From Aaosphaeria pasadenensis (lineage: Eukaryota; Ascomycota; Dothideomycetes; Pleosporales): a DNA stretch of 64,000 bases. Below, piece by piece: positions 11,133 to 22,907 of the stretch. Position numbers and translations under genes: made by a program. The notes beneath the pieces are model-generated. The model had not been told where the DNA came from and did not search any database. It worked only from the letters and a program-made list of their open reading frames with translations. The stretch covers positions 514,845-578,844 of the forward strand of contig JAKLMB010000014.1 in assembly GCA_022813625.1 (NCBI GenBank), read 5' to 3'. How positions within the stretch are numbered: the first letter of the stretch is position 1; every line of letters begins with the position of its first letter.

Positions 11133-11723
11133 GATGGAATGGGATAGATATGATAGAATTGGAGGGGTCGCTGGTAGGTAGAATGACGTGTGGAAGTATG
11201 TTGTTTGGCGGGGGAAAAGAAAAGACGCGCGATGTTGATTGATGCTTGAGATGGGGATGGGATGAAGAGAGACAGGTGAGTGGTGAGTGGGTGAATGTGG
11301 GTGAAGTGAATGATGGAAAGTGCGCGGGTCGGTACCAAACAACCCAAAAACCAAAACATTGGAGCTTTCGGGATCTAACCGCTTTCGGACGGGTGACAGA
11401 TGTATCTCACGTGATTAGCGGCTGGAAACGGTAATGCCTGCGCCACAGAAGGGTACAACCGCACCGCCACAAGGGACGGGCTTGGCAAAATCTCAGTTTC
11501 CGAAAAAACATTCGTCGTCGTTCGTCATGATTGAGTGAATTGATTGATTCTCCCCCATCATATCTCTCCTTCTCGTCTTCCCCCCAAATCTCCTCCACTG
11601 TCGCTCCGTGTCGAAGTTCTCTTTCATCCGTCTGTTCAATTGCTTTCGGCATTTCTTTCCTCCATTGACTTCTCCACCTTTTTGACCTCACATAGCAGCC
11701 TTCGCTGTATCCACTAGACGCTC
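11133..11723. promoter_or_regulatory. Shared divergent promoter region
   Basis: 591 bases separate the starts of the SAP-domain gene (minus) and the carrier gene (plus). It contains CT/GA-rich tracts, a CACGTGA E-box-like site near 11409 and no TATA box, fitting two constitutively expressed genes. Confidence 0.45.
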
Positions 11724-13019
11724 ATGGTTTTTGGCCGCCTGGCTAACCTCCTCACCACTGCAGACACGGGCTCGAATATTGTGGATGATGGAAGGGGAGG
11801 CAGCTCGTTTGCAATGCCGCATGCGGAAGAGCTGCCTCAGGCCGGCGGATCTGCCGTCAGAGTCGAAGAGGAAATAGACTCGGAATCTGCCCGGCCACCC
11901 TATATTCACGTAGGCGCATTGATCTGGTCACTTTGAGGGATAACAGCTGACTGAATATCGCAGGCCATGTTAGCAGGAGGCATCGGAGGAACCACCGGAG
12001 ACATGTTGATGCACTCGCTGGACACCGTTAAAACCCGTCAGCAGGGCGACCCCCACATTCCCCCGAAGTACACATCCATGGGAAACACCTACTACACAAT
12101 ATGGAGATACGAAGGAATAAGAAGAGGATTATATGGAGGTGTCCAGCCCGCTTTCCTTGGATCGTTCGCAGGAACTGTCGCATTCTTCGGCACGTACGAG
12201 TGGAGCAAACGATTGATGATAGATAACGGAATTGCGCCCTCGGTATCCTACTTCACGGCTGGTCTAGTCGCAGATCTTGCTGCTGCGCCCGCATACGTTC
12301 CCTCGGAGGTGTTGAAAACACGACTTCAATTGCAAGGACGGCACAACAATCCTTACTTCAATTCCGGCTACAACTACCGCGGCGCGATGCATGCTGCTCG
12401 GACGATTGTCAAGACGGAGGGCTTCAGTGCGCTGTTCTACGGTTACAAGGCCACGCTCTGGCGGGATCTCCCGTTCTCCGCCCTGCAATTCGCATTCTAC
12501 GAGGAGGCCCGCGGCCTGGCGAAGTCGTATGTAGGATCGAACAACATCGGATTGCCCCTGGAGATCCTAACGGCAGCGAGCGCTGGAGGTGCCGCAGGCG
12601 TTCTCACGACCCCCCTCGACGTCGTCAAAACGCGCATTCAAACCCAGATCACCGAAGCCCCAGCTCCATCCCCATCAGCCTCTACTCGACCCCCAATCGC
12701 AACCCTATCCCCACACACCTCAACAAAGCACCCCCCCTCCAAAACCGGCACCCACCCCTCTCATAACCGACCCATCTCCACTTCCTCACCCTCGACCGCT
12801 CTCCGGAACCACTCCGCCGCCACCCTCGATACCTCCTCCGTCGCAACCGGCCTGAAAATCATCTACCGCACTGAAGGCCTCGCAGGCTGGTTCCGAGGCG
12901 TCGGGCCGCGCTTCGTCTGGACGTCCGTGCAGTCCGGCACCATGCTCGTGCTCTACCAGACGCTCCTCCGCTGGTTCGAAGACCACCCTCTCGTCAAGGT
13001 CGAAGACCCTCTTGTATAA
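11724..13019 (+). CDS. MME1: Mitochondrial carrier, MME1-type (magnesium exporter family)
   Basis: Exons 11724-11909 and 11964-13019 give 413 residues. It is an SLC25 carrier with three repeats and signatures SLDTVKTRQQ, PSEVLKTRLQ and PLDVVKTRIQ. Diagnostic stretches MHSLDTVKTRQQG, RRGLYGG, YVPSEVLKTRLQLQGR, NPYFNSGYNYR, FYGYKATLWRDLPFSALQFAFYE and GVGPRFVWTSVQSG match budding yeast Mme1 (YMR166C), reported as an inner-membrane magnesium exporter. The product is expected in the mitochondrial inner membrane. The N-terminal 62 residues are acidic and low-complexity. A Ser/Thr/Pro-rich insert of about 75 residues (about 230-305) lies in the third repeat; the yeast protein has a shorter insert at the same place. 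It is uninterrupted by stops and has no obvious splice pair, so I keep it as coding. Confidence 0.9.
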
Positions 13020-13881
13020 ACACTCTTGTATAAAAACCCCAATCACCTCCCAACCCTGGATACACCTTCCCCCGGGCTTTTGACGAATATAGATGCATTC
13101 ATCGGCGTTCTGTTTTCTTCCTCTTTTTGTTTGCTCGGTTGGCGGCTATCTCAACACCTCGGTGCTGGGATGCGAACGCGACACATAGAAATGCATGCAT
13201 GGCGTGGCATGGCATGGCATGGTCTGGCATATCACGCCTCCTGATGGGACGGGCGGACGGACTTGTCAGATAGCATAGTCACATACATAGTACTAGACTT
13301 TTTTTTCGACAGACGACGTGAGACGCCTGTCGGTAGCATTTTGGAATCTCATCTTTTTTGAACGTCACATATGTGTGTGTATCGGGATTGTATGGTGAAG
13401 AGTGTAAAAGTGAACGTGAACACGGAATATCAAATCATGATCTTTCCCGATGAGATTAATGGCAACTACGCAAAGAGTGTGTCGCATAGCTCGACGGTTG
13501 CCTTGCGTAGGAGCAGTGCTTTAGAACGATCATGCAAAGGCAAGTTCCAACTCAGTAAGTTCAAACCGAGGAAATGATCTCCTTAGAGTTTGAAGACATG
13601 GATGTGGACGAACTCTTCACATGGTTCGGAGAGAGAGAGCAGAAATTATTCCAGTTCATTGGTTACTCCAAGCTACCTAGGTAGTTATAGGTAGTTATTA
13701 GGGGCGGCCTTCCAAATCTTCATAAGCCCCAGTGCAAACAGCTAACTGTTAATAGACCCTTTCGTAGCGGGAATATTCAGTAACTTGAACACGTGGAACC
13801 AAACCCCATAACGTCATCGATAAGTTTCGACTCTTTTCATTGTAATGTCATCAGTCATAGTGTAGGTCATTAGGTCACGAA
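13020..13881. other. Convergent 3' flanks, no gene recognised
   Basis: 3' ends of the carrier (plus) and macro-domain gene (minus). A GGCATGGCATGGCATGG short repeat lies near 13204 and a palindromic CTACCTAGGTAG motif near 13674. No credible frame. Confidence 0.5.
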
Positions 13882-14900
13882 TCATAGATCAGATTTCGAT
13901 GGTGGTGGTGTTGAGCCCCTCGCATCTTCTTTCTCAACAACCACGAAGTCGTCTTCGATACCGTCTGTTTTCTGCTTCTTCTGCGACGGCTCGTCTGGGT
14001 TTACAGGTTCGTTTGTGGGGGGATCGGGGAGCTTGGCGGCGAGCTGTTCGGCTTCTTGTGTTGATTTTGATTGTGCTTCTTCTGTCGCTGCTGTGCTTGG
14101 TTCGGAAACGGGTGGGAAGAAGTTCCTGTTATTGGTGAGAAATGGGAATGTGAAAAGAAAGCTCCGAGTGCTGCCTACGGTATGTTCTCGAAGTAAGCAT
14201 CCTCATCCTTTTGCATGAAATTGCAGAAGATAATACGATCAAGCTGCTCGCCCTTCCCAGAATCCAAGAACTCCCTCACAGTCGCCAGCGCAGTCTTACT
14301 AGCCTCCCCACTCGGATAACCATATGCACCCGTACTCAGCGCGGCGAAAGCGATGCTCTTCAGCCCATTCTCAACCGCAAGTTCCAGGCTCCTACGGTAG
14401 CACCCACTCAACAACTGCGTATGCTTCCCCTCGCGCTTCGTCTGCCAATATATTGGTCCTACGGCGTGGATGACGTGTTTCGCGGGGAGCTCGTAACCCT
14501 GTGTAATCTTTGCGTCACCGGTAGCGCAACCGTCCAGCGTTTCGCATTCTTCGACGAGGGAGGGGCCTGCGGCTCGGTGGATTGCGCCGTCGACACCTCC
14601 GCCGCCGAGGAGGGAGTTGTTTGCAGCGTTGACGATCGCGTCGACGACTAAAGTGGTTATGTCTTGTCGGATCACTGATATTTTGTCGTTGTACGAGCTG
14701 TTTGGGGCTGGGACGGTTTCGGGTGCACTGGTGGTCGAGGGTGTGATTCGGTTGAGCTTGTAGAGGAGACTGAGAGTGGGGATCTCGGAGAGTGGAATCG
14801 GGTCGGCCATCCTTCGGGTTCGATTTGAAAGGGTGCGGATATGGTTTATAGATGCGATGGTACGTCGAATACTGCTTGTTTGGCAGAATGCGCGGTTCAT
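13882..14900 (-). CDS. Macro-domain (ADP-ribose-binding) protein with disordered tail
   Basis: Exons 14179-14900 and 13882-14125 give 321 residues. The intron (GTAGGC...CAG) lies where the domain ends and joins YFENI to PNFFPP. The macro domain of the MacroD type is clear: DITTLVVDAIVNAANNSLLGGGGVDGAIHRAAG (Asn pair and GGGG loop), ITQGYELPAKHVIHAVGP and ALSTGAYGYP. MacroD enzymes remove mono-ADP-ribose from acidic residues and hydrolyse O-acetyl-ADP-ribose. I start at 14900 because the 30 residues before a second Met (14810) are basic, Ser/Arg-rich and acid-free like a mitochondrial presequence; the shorter form would be cytosolic or nuclear. The 80-residue tail is disordered, with a basic QKKQK patch and an EDDFVVVEKED stretch resembling a SUMO-interaction motif. 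It lies downstream of the NLR on the same strand. Confidence 0.9.
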
Positions 14901-15412
14901 ATATAGCGAGAGGAGAGTTAGATGTTGTGAGGTTGACGTAAGGTTAAGGTGAAGCTCAAGGCGGGGCCGGAGCTGGTCCGTGACACTGCCAAGATGTGTA
15001 TGTCGACCCTCACAACTCCTAACAGTATGGAACCTCACCATAAAAACATTAATATGGTGCAGAGGAGCTTTCAGATTTTAGCATATGACTTTGAACTAAC
15101 ACAGCGGTGCTAAATGATATGCACTTTATCATACACTCCTCATATGTTCAAGACGCGATATCTACTACAACGCTATAAATTTAAATATCGTCTTGTATTC
15201 TGCGTTGTAGGTATCATGATCACTACTGTAAAAGCTGTCGTGAGGCAGCTCTGTATACTTCTTATACAAGGCAGTTTTCGAATTGTTGCATAGCAAGGGG
15301 TTCGAATATATGAGAGACAGGAGACGTAGCCAGTCTACCAGATACAGGAAATATTCCGATTGAGCTATGCTACTTTGTGGAAGTCGTCTCAGAAACCCCA
15401 ACCCAAGTATGT
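14901..15412. other. Intergenic between macro-domain gene and NLR
   Basis: 512 bases, AT-rich near 15050-15250. An 83-codon minus-strand frame (15165-15416) begins with an ATG that overlaps the NLR stop codon (ATGA), probably by chance. Otherwise it holds the NLR 3' flank and the macro-domain promoter. Confidence 0.45.
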
Positions 15413-18400
15413 TCATCGTAATCGCCGCTTTCTCGAGGGATTCGCACTTGCTGATGATCCGCCCCTCTTGTGCCTATACGCAAGACGTCTGCTTTGTGTA
15501 AGATGAGTGGACATATCCTGAGACTTGCGGTATTCAGTTTCCTTTTTCATCACTCTTTCCAGTTCACGAGCATCGGCACGAGAGAATGCACACTGTGACT
15601 GAGAATGTCCGCCCACAAGATTTTGAAGGATGTCGATGCTGGGATCTGCCCCGTACCGCAGGAACGTGACTAAACAGTCTTTGATTCGGTGGAGTCTCTC
15701 GGGCGTCCGATCGACCGAGTCTTCGAGCTTCTCGTGTATGGAGTTGAGAATAATCTCCCACAGCGAAGTTCCGTTGATGACAAAGTTCGGATCCAGTCCA
15801 TGACCAAGGAAGATTTCGAAGACTTCCAAGGGACACAGACCTCCTAACATGATTTCTTGCTCTTGCATTGCGTGCGAGATCTCCTCTAGAAACGACCTGT
15901 TATAATGCGAAGTAACGCTTGCATGAAAGATTGCGGTTACGTCTGCACCTTGTCGTAAGAATGCACGGAGCAAATCTTTTACCAACTCGATATCAGAAAC
16001 GTCCTTCGTCCAGAACAGCAATTTGAGGGCTTCCTGCCATATCGTGTGTTTTTCTGATCGTGCATTTGGCTCCAGGCCATACTGCAGAAGGAGGGAAAAT
16101 GCCTTGATGATAGAGAGAACCTCTTCTCCAGCGACAGTCTGCCCGTAACGTAAAATGTCTATCCATATTCGAGTATTGTCTTTGACGTTCGCGCCGTGTA
16201 TAACCATTTGATGGAACATGCCCCACCAGCCTTCCTTATAGTAACTCATTAAGGTCAGAAGCCCTTCTCTGAGAAATGTTTCCCAGATGCGTATACCGCG
16301 GACTATCGCATTTGGATTTGCGCCACGATCAAGCACCAATTTCATAAAGTGCGTCTGGGGGCTGACACGCATAAACCACGGGCGCCCACCCCGAGAGTAT
16401 ATTAGTGGGTTTTCTTTATCCAGACTCATTGTGAAACTATGGTCACCATGTTCGTCTTTTGAGGCTAGCATAGCCGTGGTCGAACACACATATCCGTGAA
16501 ACAGAAGGTCGTCTAATGAACGTATTTTGCCAGATCGAATTCGATACTCGATATAGTCAAGCTCAAGAAATCGAATTGAATAATCAAGCACAACCTGCCT
16601 TGAACCTAAAGAACTTGTCATCCCATACGAATTGTACATATCTTCAATGTGATCGTAAATCGAAAACTGCGTTGTAGGATCGTCCCTCTCCTTTGTGAGG
16701 GCGCGGGCCATACGGAACGTGTACGCAATGGGGCACTCTGGCTTGGCTTTCCAGGCTGCAAGAAGCGCGCTCAAGATTACTGGCGTAATGCTTTCGTTCG
16801 GTGATAGCTGTTCCTTCAGGAAACATTGCATCTTATTTGTATTGAGAAAATCTCGAAGGGTTCGATGCAACAATTGAACAGGGGTTGATGGACCGACGCT
16901 ATCATGCCCTATATTACACGGCTCGAGAAGCCCCTTGTAGCGACCATTCAATCTGCGTAGTGTCTGTGTGACCCGTCTGGAAATTTCCTCAGAAGACATC
17001 GGGTTGAAAGCAAGCTCCATGGCAAAATTTGGGTTATCTTCATAATCATCTATGAATGAGTAATGTAAAATACTTCTCATGTTATATGCGTAACTCCTGT
17101 AAATTGCGTTCAAGAGCGCGTAAGCCATTCGCTTCTGATATACCGGATCGACCGACGTGAGGATGACCACAAATAACTCCTCCAAGTCAGCAGGGAGCTG
17201 ATTCAATCGTTCTTGCAGAAGGGAAAGTTGATCATCGTTTTCGATTCCATGCTGCAAGGATTTAACCACCAGTCTCACCCAAAGGAAAATTCCTTCAGCT
17301 CGTTCAGTGATATCTTTCACTAGCTGTTCGTGGTCTGTGTTGTATCTGTCGCCGGTATAGGAAATTATGCTTTCCTCCACAAAATTGTGAATATCCTTTT
17401 GCGTCAGCTCGTGTAAATAAATGACGCCAGCATTGTCTTTGCCGATGGTCTCATGGAAGCAGTTCCAGGGTCGACTGGAGACGCAAAGTTTGATCATCGG
17501 ACATCGAGATAGTTGACGGACAATATTGATTACCTCGTTATGATCTCCGTCATATTCGTCGAGTCCATCAATATGGAAGTAGAATCTGGTGGAGAGCGTG
17601 TCAAGGTTCACAATTCGGTCAAAACATGCTTTCAGTTCTTGAACTGTCCACGGTTTTGACTTTTCGGTAAAAATATGGCCATCTCCCCATCGCTCTCTAC
17701 AGAGGACTTTGATCAGATCCGGTGATTCCTTCAATATCGTTGAAAGCAATGACCGTAACAGTCCTTGCAAGGACTTTTGCATCGATGTTCCCGCATTCCA
17801 AAAGTAAAAGCTTGCGCGCACTAAGCGTGACGGGCCAGTCCAGATCTCCAGCGATCGCGCAGTTTCCGTGTGGCTTTGGAGAAACTTCATCAAGGTCGAT
17901 TTCCCTGAGCCTGGCTTTCCGGTAACCCAATAGATTCCCTGTCCATCAGCAAGCCACGAAGAATAGGTGATTTTGGATCGCGGATCAGATTCGGGTAATT
18001 CATTTGCCTTGAACACCCATTCATATGTTTCCTTGTGCGCTTCATGGATCTGTTCGTATCTTGTACCCATGGATTGAGACTGGAGAGTGGTTAAGATTGA
18101 ACTCATTTGTGCCGAATTTTCAAATCTGGTGAAAAAATCCGAGAACGCTTTGTGGAGATCGTATGAGCTGATTTCGCCCGCCAGAGCCTTTTGGCTTGCA
18201 CTTTCATATCTCTTCATAGAGGTTGTAAATTTCTGGGATAACTCGTGGATTTTTTGTATCGTTTCTTTGTGATTATACGACATGAATTCCTGAATCTTCG
18301 TCTGCGTATCTCTGGTTTACCTTTAGTCGATATACTCAAAACATTCGAGACAGAAGTCTATACCTTGTTTGCACCGTCAAATGAAGAACTATAGCGTCTC

Positions 18401-18779
18401 GAAGTTTGTCCAATTTCGTCGAAAGAGATTCGATCTTCTCTTTACTCCAGACGCCCTTCAGAGCTTTGCGAAATCCAGCAATCAGTCGCCTCTCCCCCGG
18501 TTTCTGGACCAATCGCACGTCATTGACAGCATCGAGTAGCTCTTCTGCCGCCGCTTGACTGCGCGTCGCGAGCTCTACCAATTTGGAATCGCAATAGACC
18601 TTTTCTTTTAAGTTGGCACTATGATGCTCGAGATCCTCGGCGATCTGATATAAGTCTCCGTTATGTGTGGATAGACCGTCGACACTTTTCAATGTGCTAA
18701 TTGTAGTCGAAACAAGGTTGCAGCCGAACAGTACAAACTGTACGATGTTACCAGCCAGGCCAACAGCTGCAACTTCCAT
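15413..18779 (-). CDS. Fungal NLR (NACHT STAND NTPase)
   Basis: Exons 18364-18779 and 15413-18311 give 1104 residues; the 52-base intron keeps frame. The N-terminus (MEVAAVGLAGNIVQFVLFGC) and about 140 helical residues resemble HeLo/SesA-like signalling domains of fungal STAND proteins. A helical linker leads to RYEQIHEAHKETYEWVF, the usual pre-NACHT motif. Walker A is GKPGSGKS (about 270-277), Walker B is FHIDGLDEYDG (about 384-394), and a sensor-like VSSRPW is at about 416-421. After the winged-helix region the last 350 residues hold degenerate ankyrin-like units (RGANPNA, HGANVKD, YGLEPNA, RQGADVT, HGLDPNF, RYGADPS) spaced 35-60 apart. Fungal NLRs act in non-self recognition and regulated cell death, with the repeats as sensor. 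All nucleotide-binding motifs are intact. The ligand and cell-death activity are unknown. Confidence 0.9.
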
Positions 18780-19355
18780 GCTTGCGATGGGCAAAAGTCA
18801 ACGTATCGTGATGAGAGATCGTAAACACGATTTGATGGTCAAGTACCCACATAAAGCAAATCTCGAGTCCCAAAAGTGACGCAAAAGGTTAGGGAAAATT
18901 TCCGCTTGACAGGGCGGCACTGCGGATATTCACTTCATATATAGAGTTTCCTAGGCTCTGTCCCGAATCGTTCATATTGTGTCATGATGGCAGGCATAGC
19001 CACCTATGAGGTTGTACTGTACAACCGACGTGGCACGTCTCGCAATTGAGTGATGGGCTATCACAAGGCGCTTAGCTGTGATCATGACCAAAAGGTATTT
19101 GTCCAAGCAGTTGGCCTGTTCCACCACTGCTGGGGCGAACGGGGGGCGGGTGCGTAGCTCAAATTGCATCACTGTTGGCCCTTAATGAATGTTGATTGTT
19201 TTGAAATACCACATCAAGTGAAGCCGAGAAAAGTAACCATTGAAGATGTACAGTACAATTTTCGAGGGCAACAAATCATTTGGTTTTACAATGGTGGAGA
19301 GGGACTGTGAGCAGGTAGAAACAGCCATCGAACTTGTAATTACAACTATAAATCA
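18780..19355. other. NLR promoter region, no gene recognised
   Basis: 576 bases between the GFA gene 3' end and the NLR start, both on the minus strand. No credible frame; a short AT-rich patch lies near 18935. Confidence 0.5.
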
Positions 19356-19926
19356 TTACAACATCGAATCAAACTTCTTCGCACCTTCAACTCCCGAGAA
19401 CCACTGTACCCGATCCTTGGTAAACAACTCGACCCTTGGCTTTAATTTCGTCTCGTGCAACGTAAAATCGTCCACTGTTCCGATCCTCAAGATGCTCTTC
19501 CCCGGCCAGAGCTCACCGACGCGGTACATCAGCGTCCCACATGTCTTGCAGAAATAATTGGTCATCAGCTTTCCACTGGCGATGGATTTATTCTGCGAGA
19601 AAGTGCTAAGATTGTCGCGGCCCCGCACGTGCGTTAGGTAGTTGTCGTCGACGGTGAAGTTGGAGGCGAACATTGAGGCGGTGATTTTACGACAGTCGGT
19701 GCAGTTGCAGACGAAAGTGCTCACAAGGCCAGGACCTTCCGTAGGCTTCAATGAAATCAGATATGAATAATGTGAATCAGGATGGAGTTGAGGGATAACT
19801 TACGAATGATAATTGAACAGCGCCGCAGAAACAAGTAGCAGTTGCATGAGTGTCGGTTGACCAGCCATCTCCACCAGTCCCAGATACCGGAATGTACGGT
19901 TTTGTTTTATCGGCCGACGCAGACAT
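19356..19926 (-). CDS. GFA/CENP-V-fold zinc protein
   Basis: Exons 19804-19926 and 19356-19745 give 170 residues. The glutathione-dependent formaldehyde-activating (GFA, Mss4-like) fold is marked by cysteine pairs TCFCG (Cys32, Cys34), VCNCTDC (Cys54, Cys56, Cys59) and CKTCG (Cys107, Cys110). These are the usual zinc ligands, followed by the typical GTLMYR and the SGVEGAKKFDS tail. The first join (phase 0) places FCGAVQLSF before the variable PTEGPGLVSTFVCNC segment, as in homologues. Family members are often annotated as glutathione adduct-forming enzymes, yet most fungal paralogues have no proven substrate. It is probably cytosolic, with no signal peptide. It lies upstream of the NLR and points the same way. 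Confidence 0.88.
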
Positions 19927-21290
19927 TGAATCTCTCACGTATGCGAATATATTCTTGGAGTGGAGTAAATCTGTCTCTGCAAAAGAGATATGGTCTCCAG
20001 ATATACAAATCTAGAAGAGATGTTGGCAAATGATTGATTCAATCAAAGACGGGCCATTCTTCTCGTTCCTTTATACGCTTTCGAACAAAGCACGACGCTC
20101 TGCTATATCAGCAATGATGGTAATTCTAATCCTCGAGGGAAAGATTATTATTCCCGAATAGTGATTATGAAATAAATGTAAGATGACAACCCCGCGTCTT
20201 AGCCTCGGGCCAGTAAGATGACAGGAGATGCCTAGGTACAAATGAACCCTACATCATCGACCGACTATCTCGTAGCTTCTGTCTTGTATGACTTGAGACT
20301 ATTTTCCACTACTGCATCAATATGTGTAAGCATCAGCGAAACATCTACCCTTCGATTGATGAGAATCCAGAGCTTTGCATTGTGTCCGAGACTTTTCCGA
20401 AGCTCAGTGTACGAAAGCCCGGGCCTGTAATGCAACATCCCTTCTGATTTATAAGTCAGCTTAGGGGTGGCGAGTCCGAGCACAACAAAACCGTTTGCTT
20501 ATTTCAACATCGCCATGGGTAAGTAACAGTTCACCTGGATGAGTCTTGTCGGATATTGGTTGTGTTAAAAGCGCCGGAGATAAGGTTCGGCGGAATCGCA
20601 CCAAATGAGTTTGTATCCACGTCTGGTACCTCTAATTCTAAGAGAATAAATCAGCTAATATATGTACCTCTGGATGAATAGTTCTATATATAGCTTGGTT
20701 CTTTAAGACCCCGCAGTACCAGCAGGAGTTTCATAACGTTTTATGCCTTTCTGCTCGATTCACCTGCCTAGAACACTCCATTCATCGAACTGGGCTGGGG
20801 TACTTCTTGCTACTCTTGGTAGTGACGAGCATAGCCATAAAGCAAAACATGTGAAGCAAGGCTGTGTTGGAGGTCGTGTTGAGGACAAGGCTCTCAGCCT
20901 CGTGTCACATTGCCACAAGAGCACTCTGGCGCAATAGCTCCCCAAGCTCCCAATACATTTCAAATCGTGCATTTTTTCGTTGGTTTCCTGATAATAACAT
21001 CCTGTCAGCTGAATATGTGCTGGAATTACACATAGGATGGCGGGGTAGAATGTCAGTGTTTGGGGCCAAGTTGCAATGATCGACGCATGGCGACAAGGCT
21101 GAGATCACCCTGCCAAAAGAAACCAACAACAACGCTGCAAACGAGAGTGCTCTTACAGCCTCCGATGAATCAAATCACAGAGTTTGTTGGCCTGGTCTTG
21201 GCCGCACGTTACCTTCGCTGTTGCCTTGTACATGCTCCCAGGTTTAAAAACCTACAAACCTGCGTAATTGATCCGTGAGACTCCAATACT
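19927..21290. other. Intergenic, no gene recognised
   Basis: 1.36 kb without a supported gene. Short frames lack splice continuity or family resemblance. The last 100 bases are presumably the promoter of the CorA-like gene. Confidence 0.5.
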
Positions 21291-22856
21291 ATGGCTCCTG
21301 CTGGGAATCAGAATTCGGCAGCCTCGCAAGGCGCAACTTCAAGCACCCAATCTAAACCCAGCAATGCAACCAAAGTAAAAGATCCTGAAGCCCCCCAAAG
21401 CCATGACGAGAGAATCACCGTCATCGATCTCGATCTGAACCGGAAACACAATTCTGTGAAAGGGACGAAAACCTACGGAGACATTTTCAACGACTTGGGT
21501 CGTGACGGGGAATCTCGACAGCCTTTAAAAGAGCAGCCTCACAATAGTCTTCGCATATTCTCTTGCCCGAGTGTAAATTCTGGAGAAGGCGTTCTCGAAT
21601 ATCTGCACGATGATAAATTACAATTCGATACACCACCGTACAGTGTCTCGCAGCTATATCGCTGGGCGGAAATGTTTTCGCAGGGGGTTGAGAGTGATGG
21701 TTGGTTTCAATGTTCGTTTACCACCGCGCATATGTCTCCAGAACGCACTGGGGCAATAGTGTTCTTTTCAACTGAGCATATTCAGCTGAAGCGATGTGAA
21801 AATGGGCAGTACACTCGTACGTAATAGAGCATCCAATATTTGGACAAGGCTAACAAGTAAATAGTTGTGTGGACCACCGAGGAATCCCCCTACAAATATC
21901 GTCCACAAAAAGTAGAGAAAACTCGCATAGACTTTGTTAATCGCCTGAACACAAGAAGCACCCTTTGCCAGAATCATGCGACGAACGATCAGGCCTTTGT
22001 CAAACTCCTTCTATTGGATATCTTGAGAATGGACGTAGATCAGTTCGAGCAATTCGAAATGCAATTTCGGGATCTTTACACGCGTCCAGATACAAGTAAA
22101 TCTAGACTTTGGAGCATCAACAACCAATCTGATAGACTCTTGCTCCTTGGACTTCATCCCTCGCGGCCAGTTAAGCGTCTCGTAGAGAAATGCGAAGATA
22201 TGAAAGACAACCTCGACTGCAAGTTCCTAGAAGAACTAGTATCCAGTGCCATTGCACCTCTAACCGTCGCGCCTTCTCACACCCTTCAAATCATGCGCCT
22301 ACAAAGCTCCAGCTTCCTTAAACAATTTTCAAGAGTCGATGCGACAATCCAGGATCTCCTCTCCTACGACACTGCAATCTCCACCAAGCAACAGTCATCC
22401 AGTCTTTTCATCCTCACTTTCATCACCGCCATCTGCCTCCCCTTCTCCCTTGCAGCATCAACACTAAGCATGCAATATCAATTCCACGATATTCTCCCCA
22501 AGCTCCGCGACATGGTCATCTTCGCGTTCGTACTGGCATGCATTATGCTCATATTCTACAAAGGCTTCGACCTATTCCTTCACATCAAGCGATACGTATT
22601 TCAGGTCCGCTTCATTCGGACACGGTTCTACAGGACATTGTTGCCAATGGTTTTCATAGGCTGCTGTGTCAGTTTCCTCGCGCAGTATATCAATATTCTG
22701 AGGAACGATCCGTCGACAATAGGGAACGGCCTGTTAGTGAGTTATTGTTTGATGTTTTTCGGGTACATGATTTTTCTTGTTGTTGGGCTGGATATTATTT
22801 ATTTGCTTCTTCATGCGTGGTTTACTTATCGGTCGAAGAATAGACCAGAGAACTAG
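21291..22856 (+). CDS. CorA-like multi-pass membrane protein, hypothetical
   Basis: Exons 21291-21816 and 21865-22856 give 505 residues; the 48-base intron (GTACGT...TAG) is phase 1. The N-terminal half is soluble: a low-complexity start, then RITVIDLDLNRK, NSLRIFSCPS and PPYSVSQLYRWAEMF. A helical stretch (DQFEQFEMQFRDLY, LKQFSRVDATIQDLLSYDTAISTKQQSS) precedes membrane segments LFILTFITAICLPFSLAAS, MVIFAFVLACIMLIFY, TLLPMVFIGCCVSFLAQYI and LMFFGYMIFLVVGLDIIYLL. A long cytosolic helix running into a hydrophobic pair resembles fungal CorA-like proteins, but the GMN motif that defines magnesium-conducting CorA is not visible, so transport is doubtful. The family call is an inference from architecture; it could be an unrelated membrane protein. 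Confidence 0.7.
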
Positions 22857-22907
22857 TCTAGTCGATAGTAAAAGTATTTGTATAATTGTAAGCATGCTTC
22901 TAGCAAA

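Noticed and set aside
13674..13710. CTACCTAGGTAG palindromes as transposon ends
   Set aside because: Such ACCTAGGT motifs recur in intergenic DNA of this window without paired ends, target duplications or coding content.
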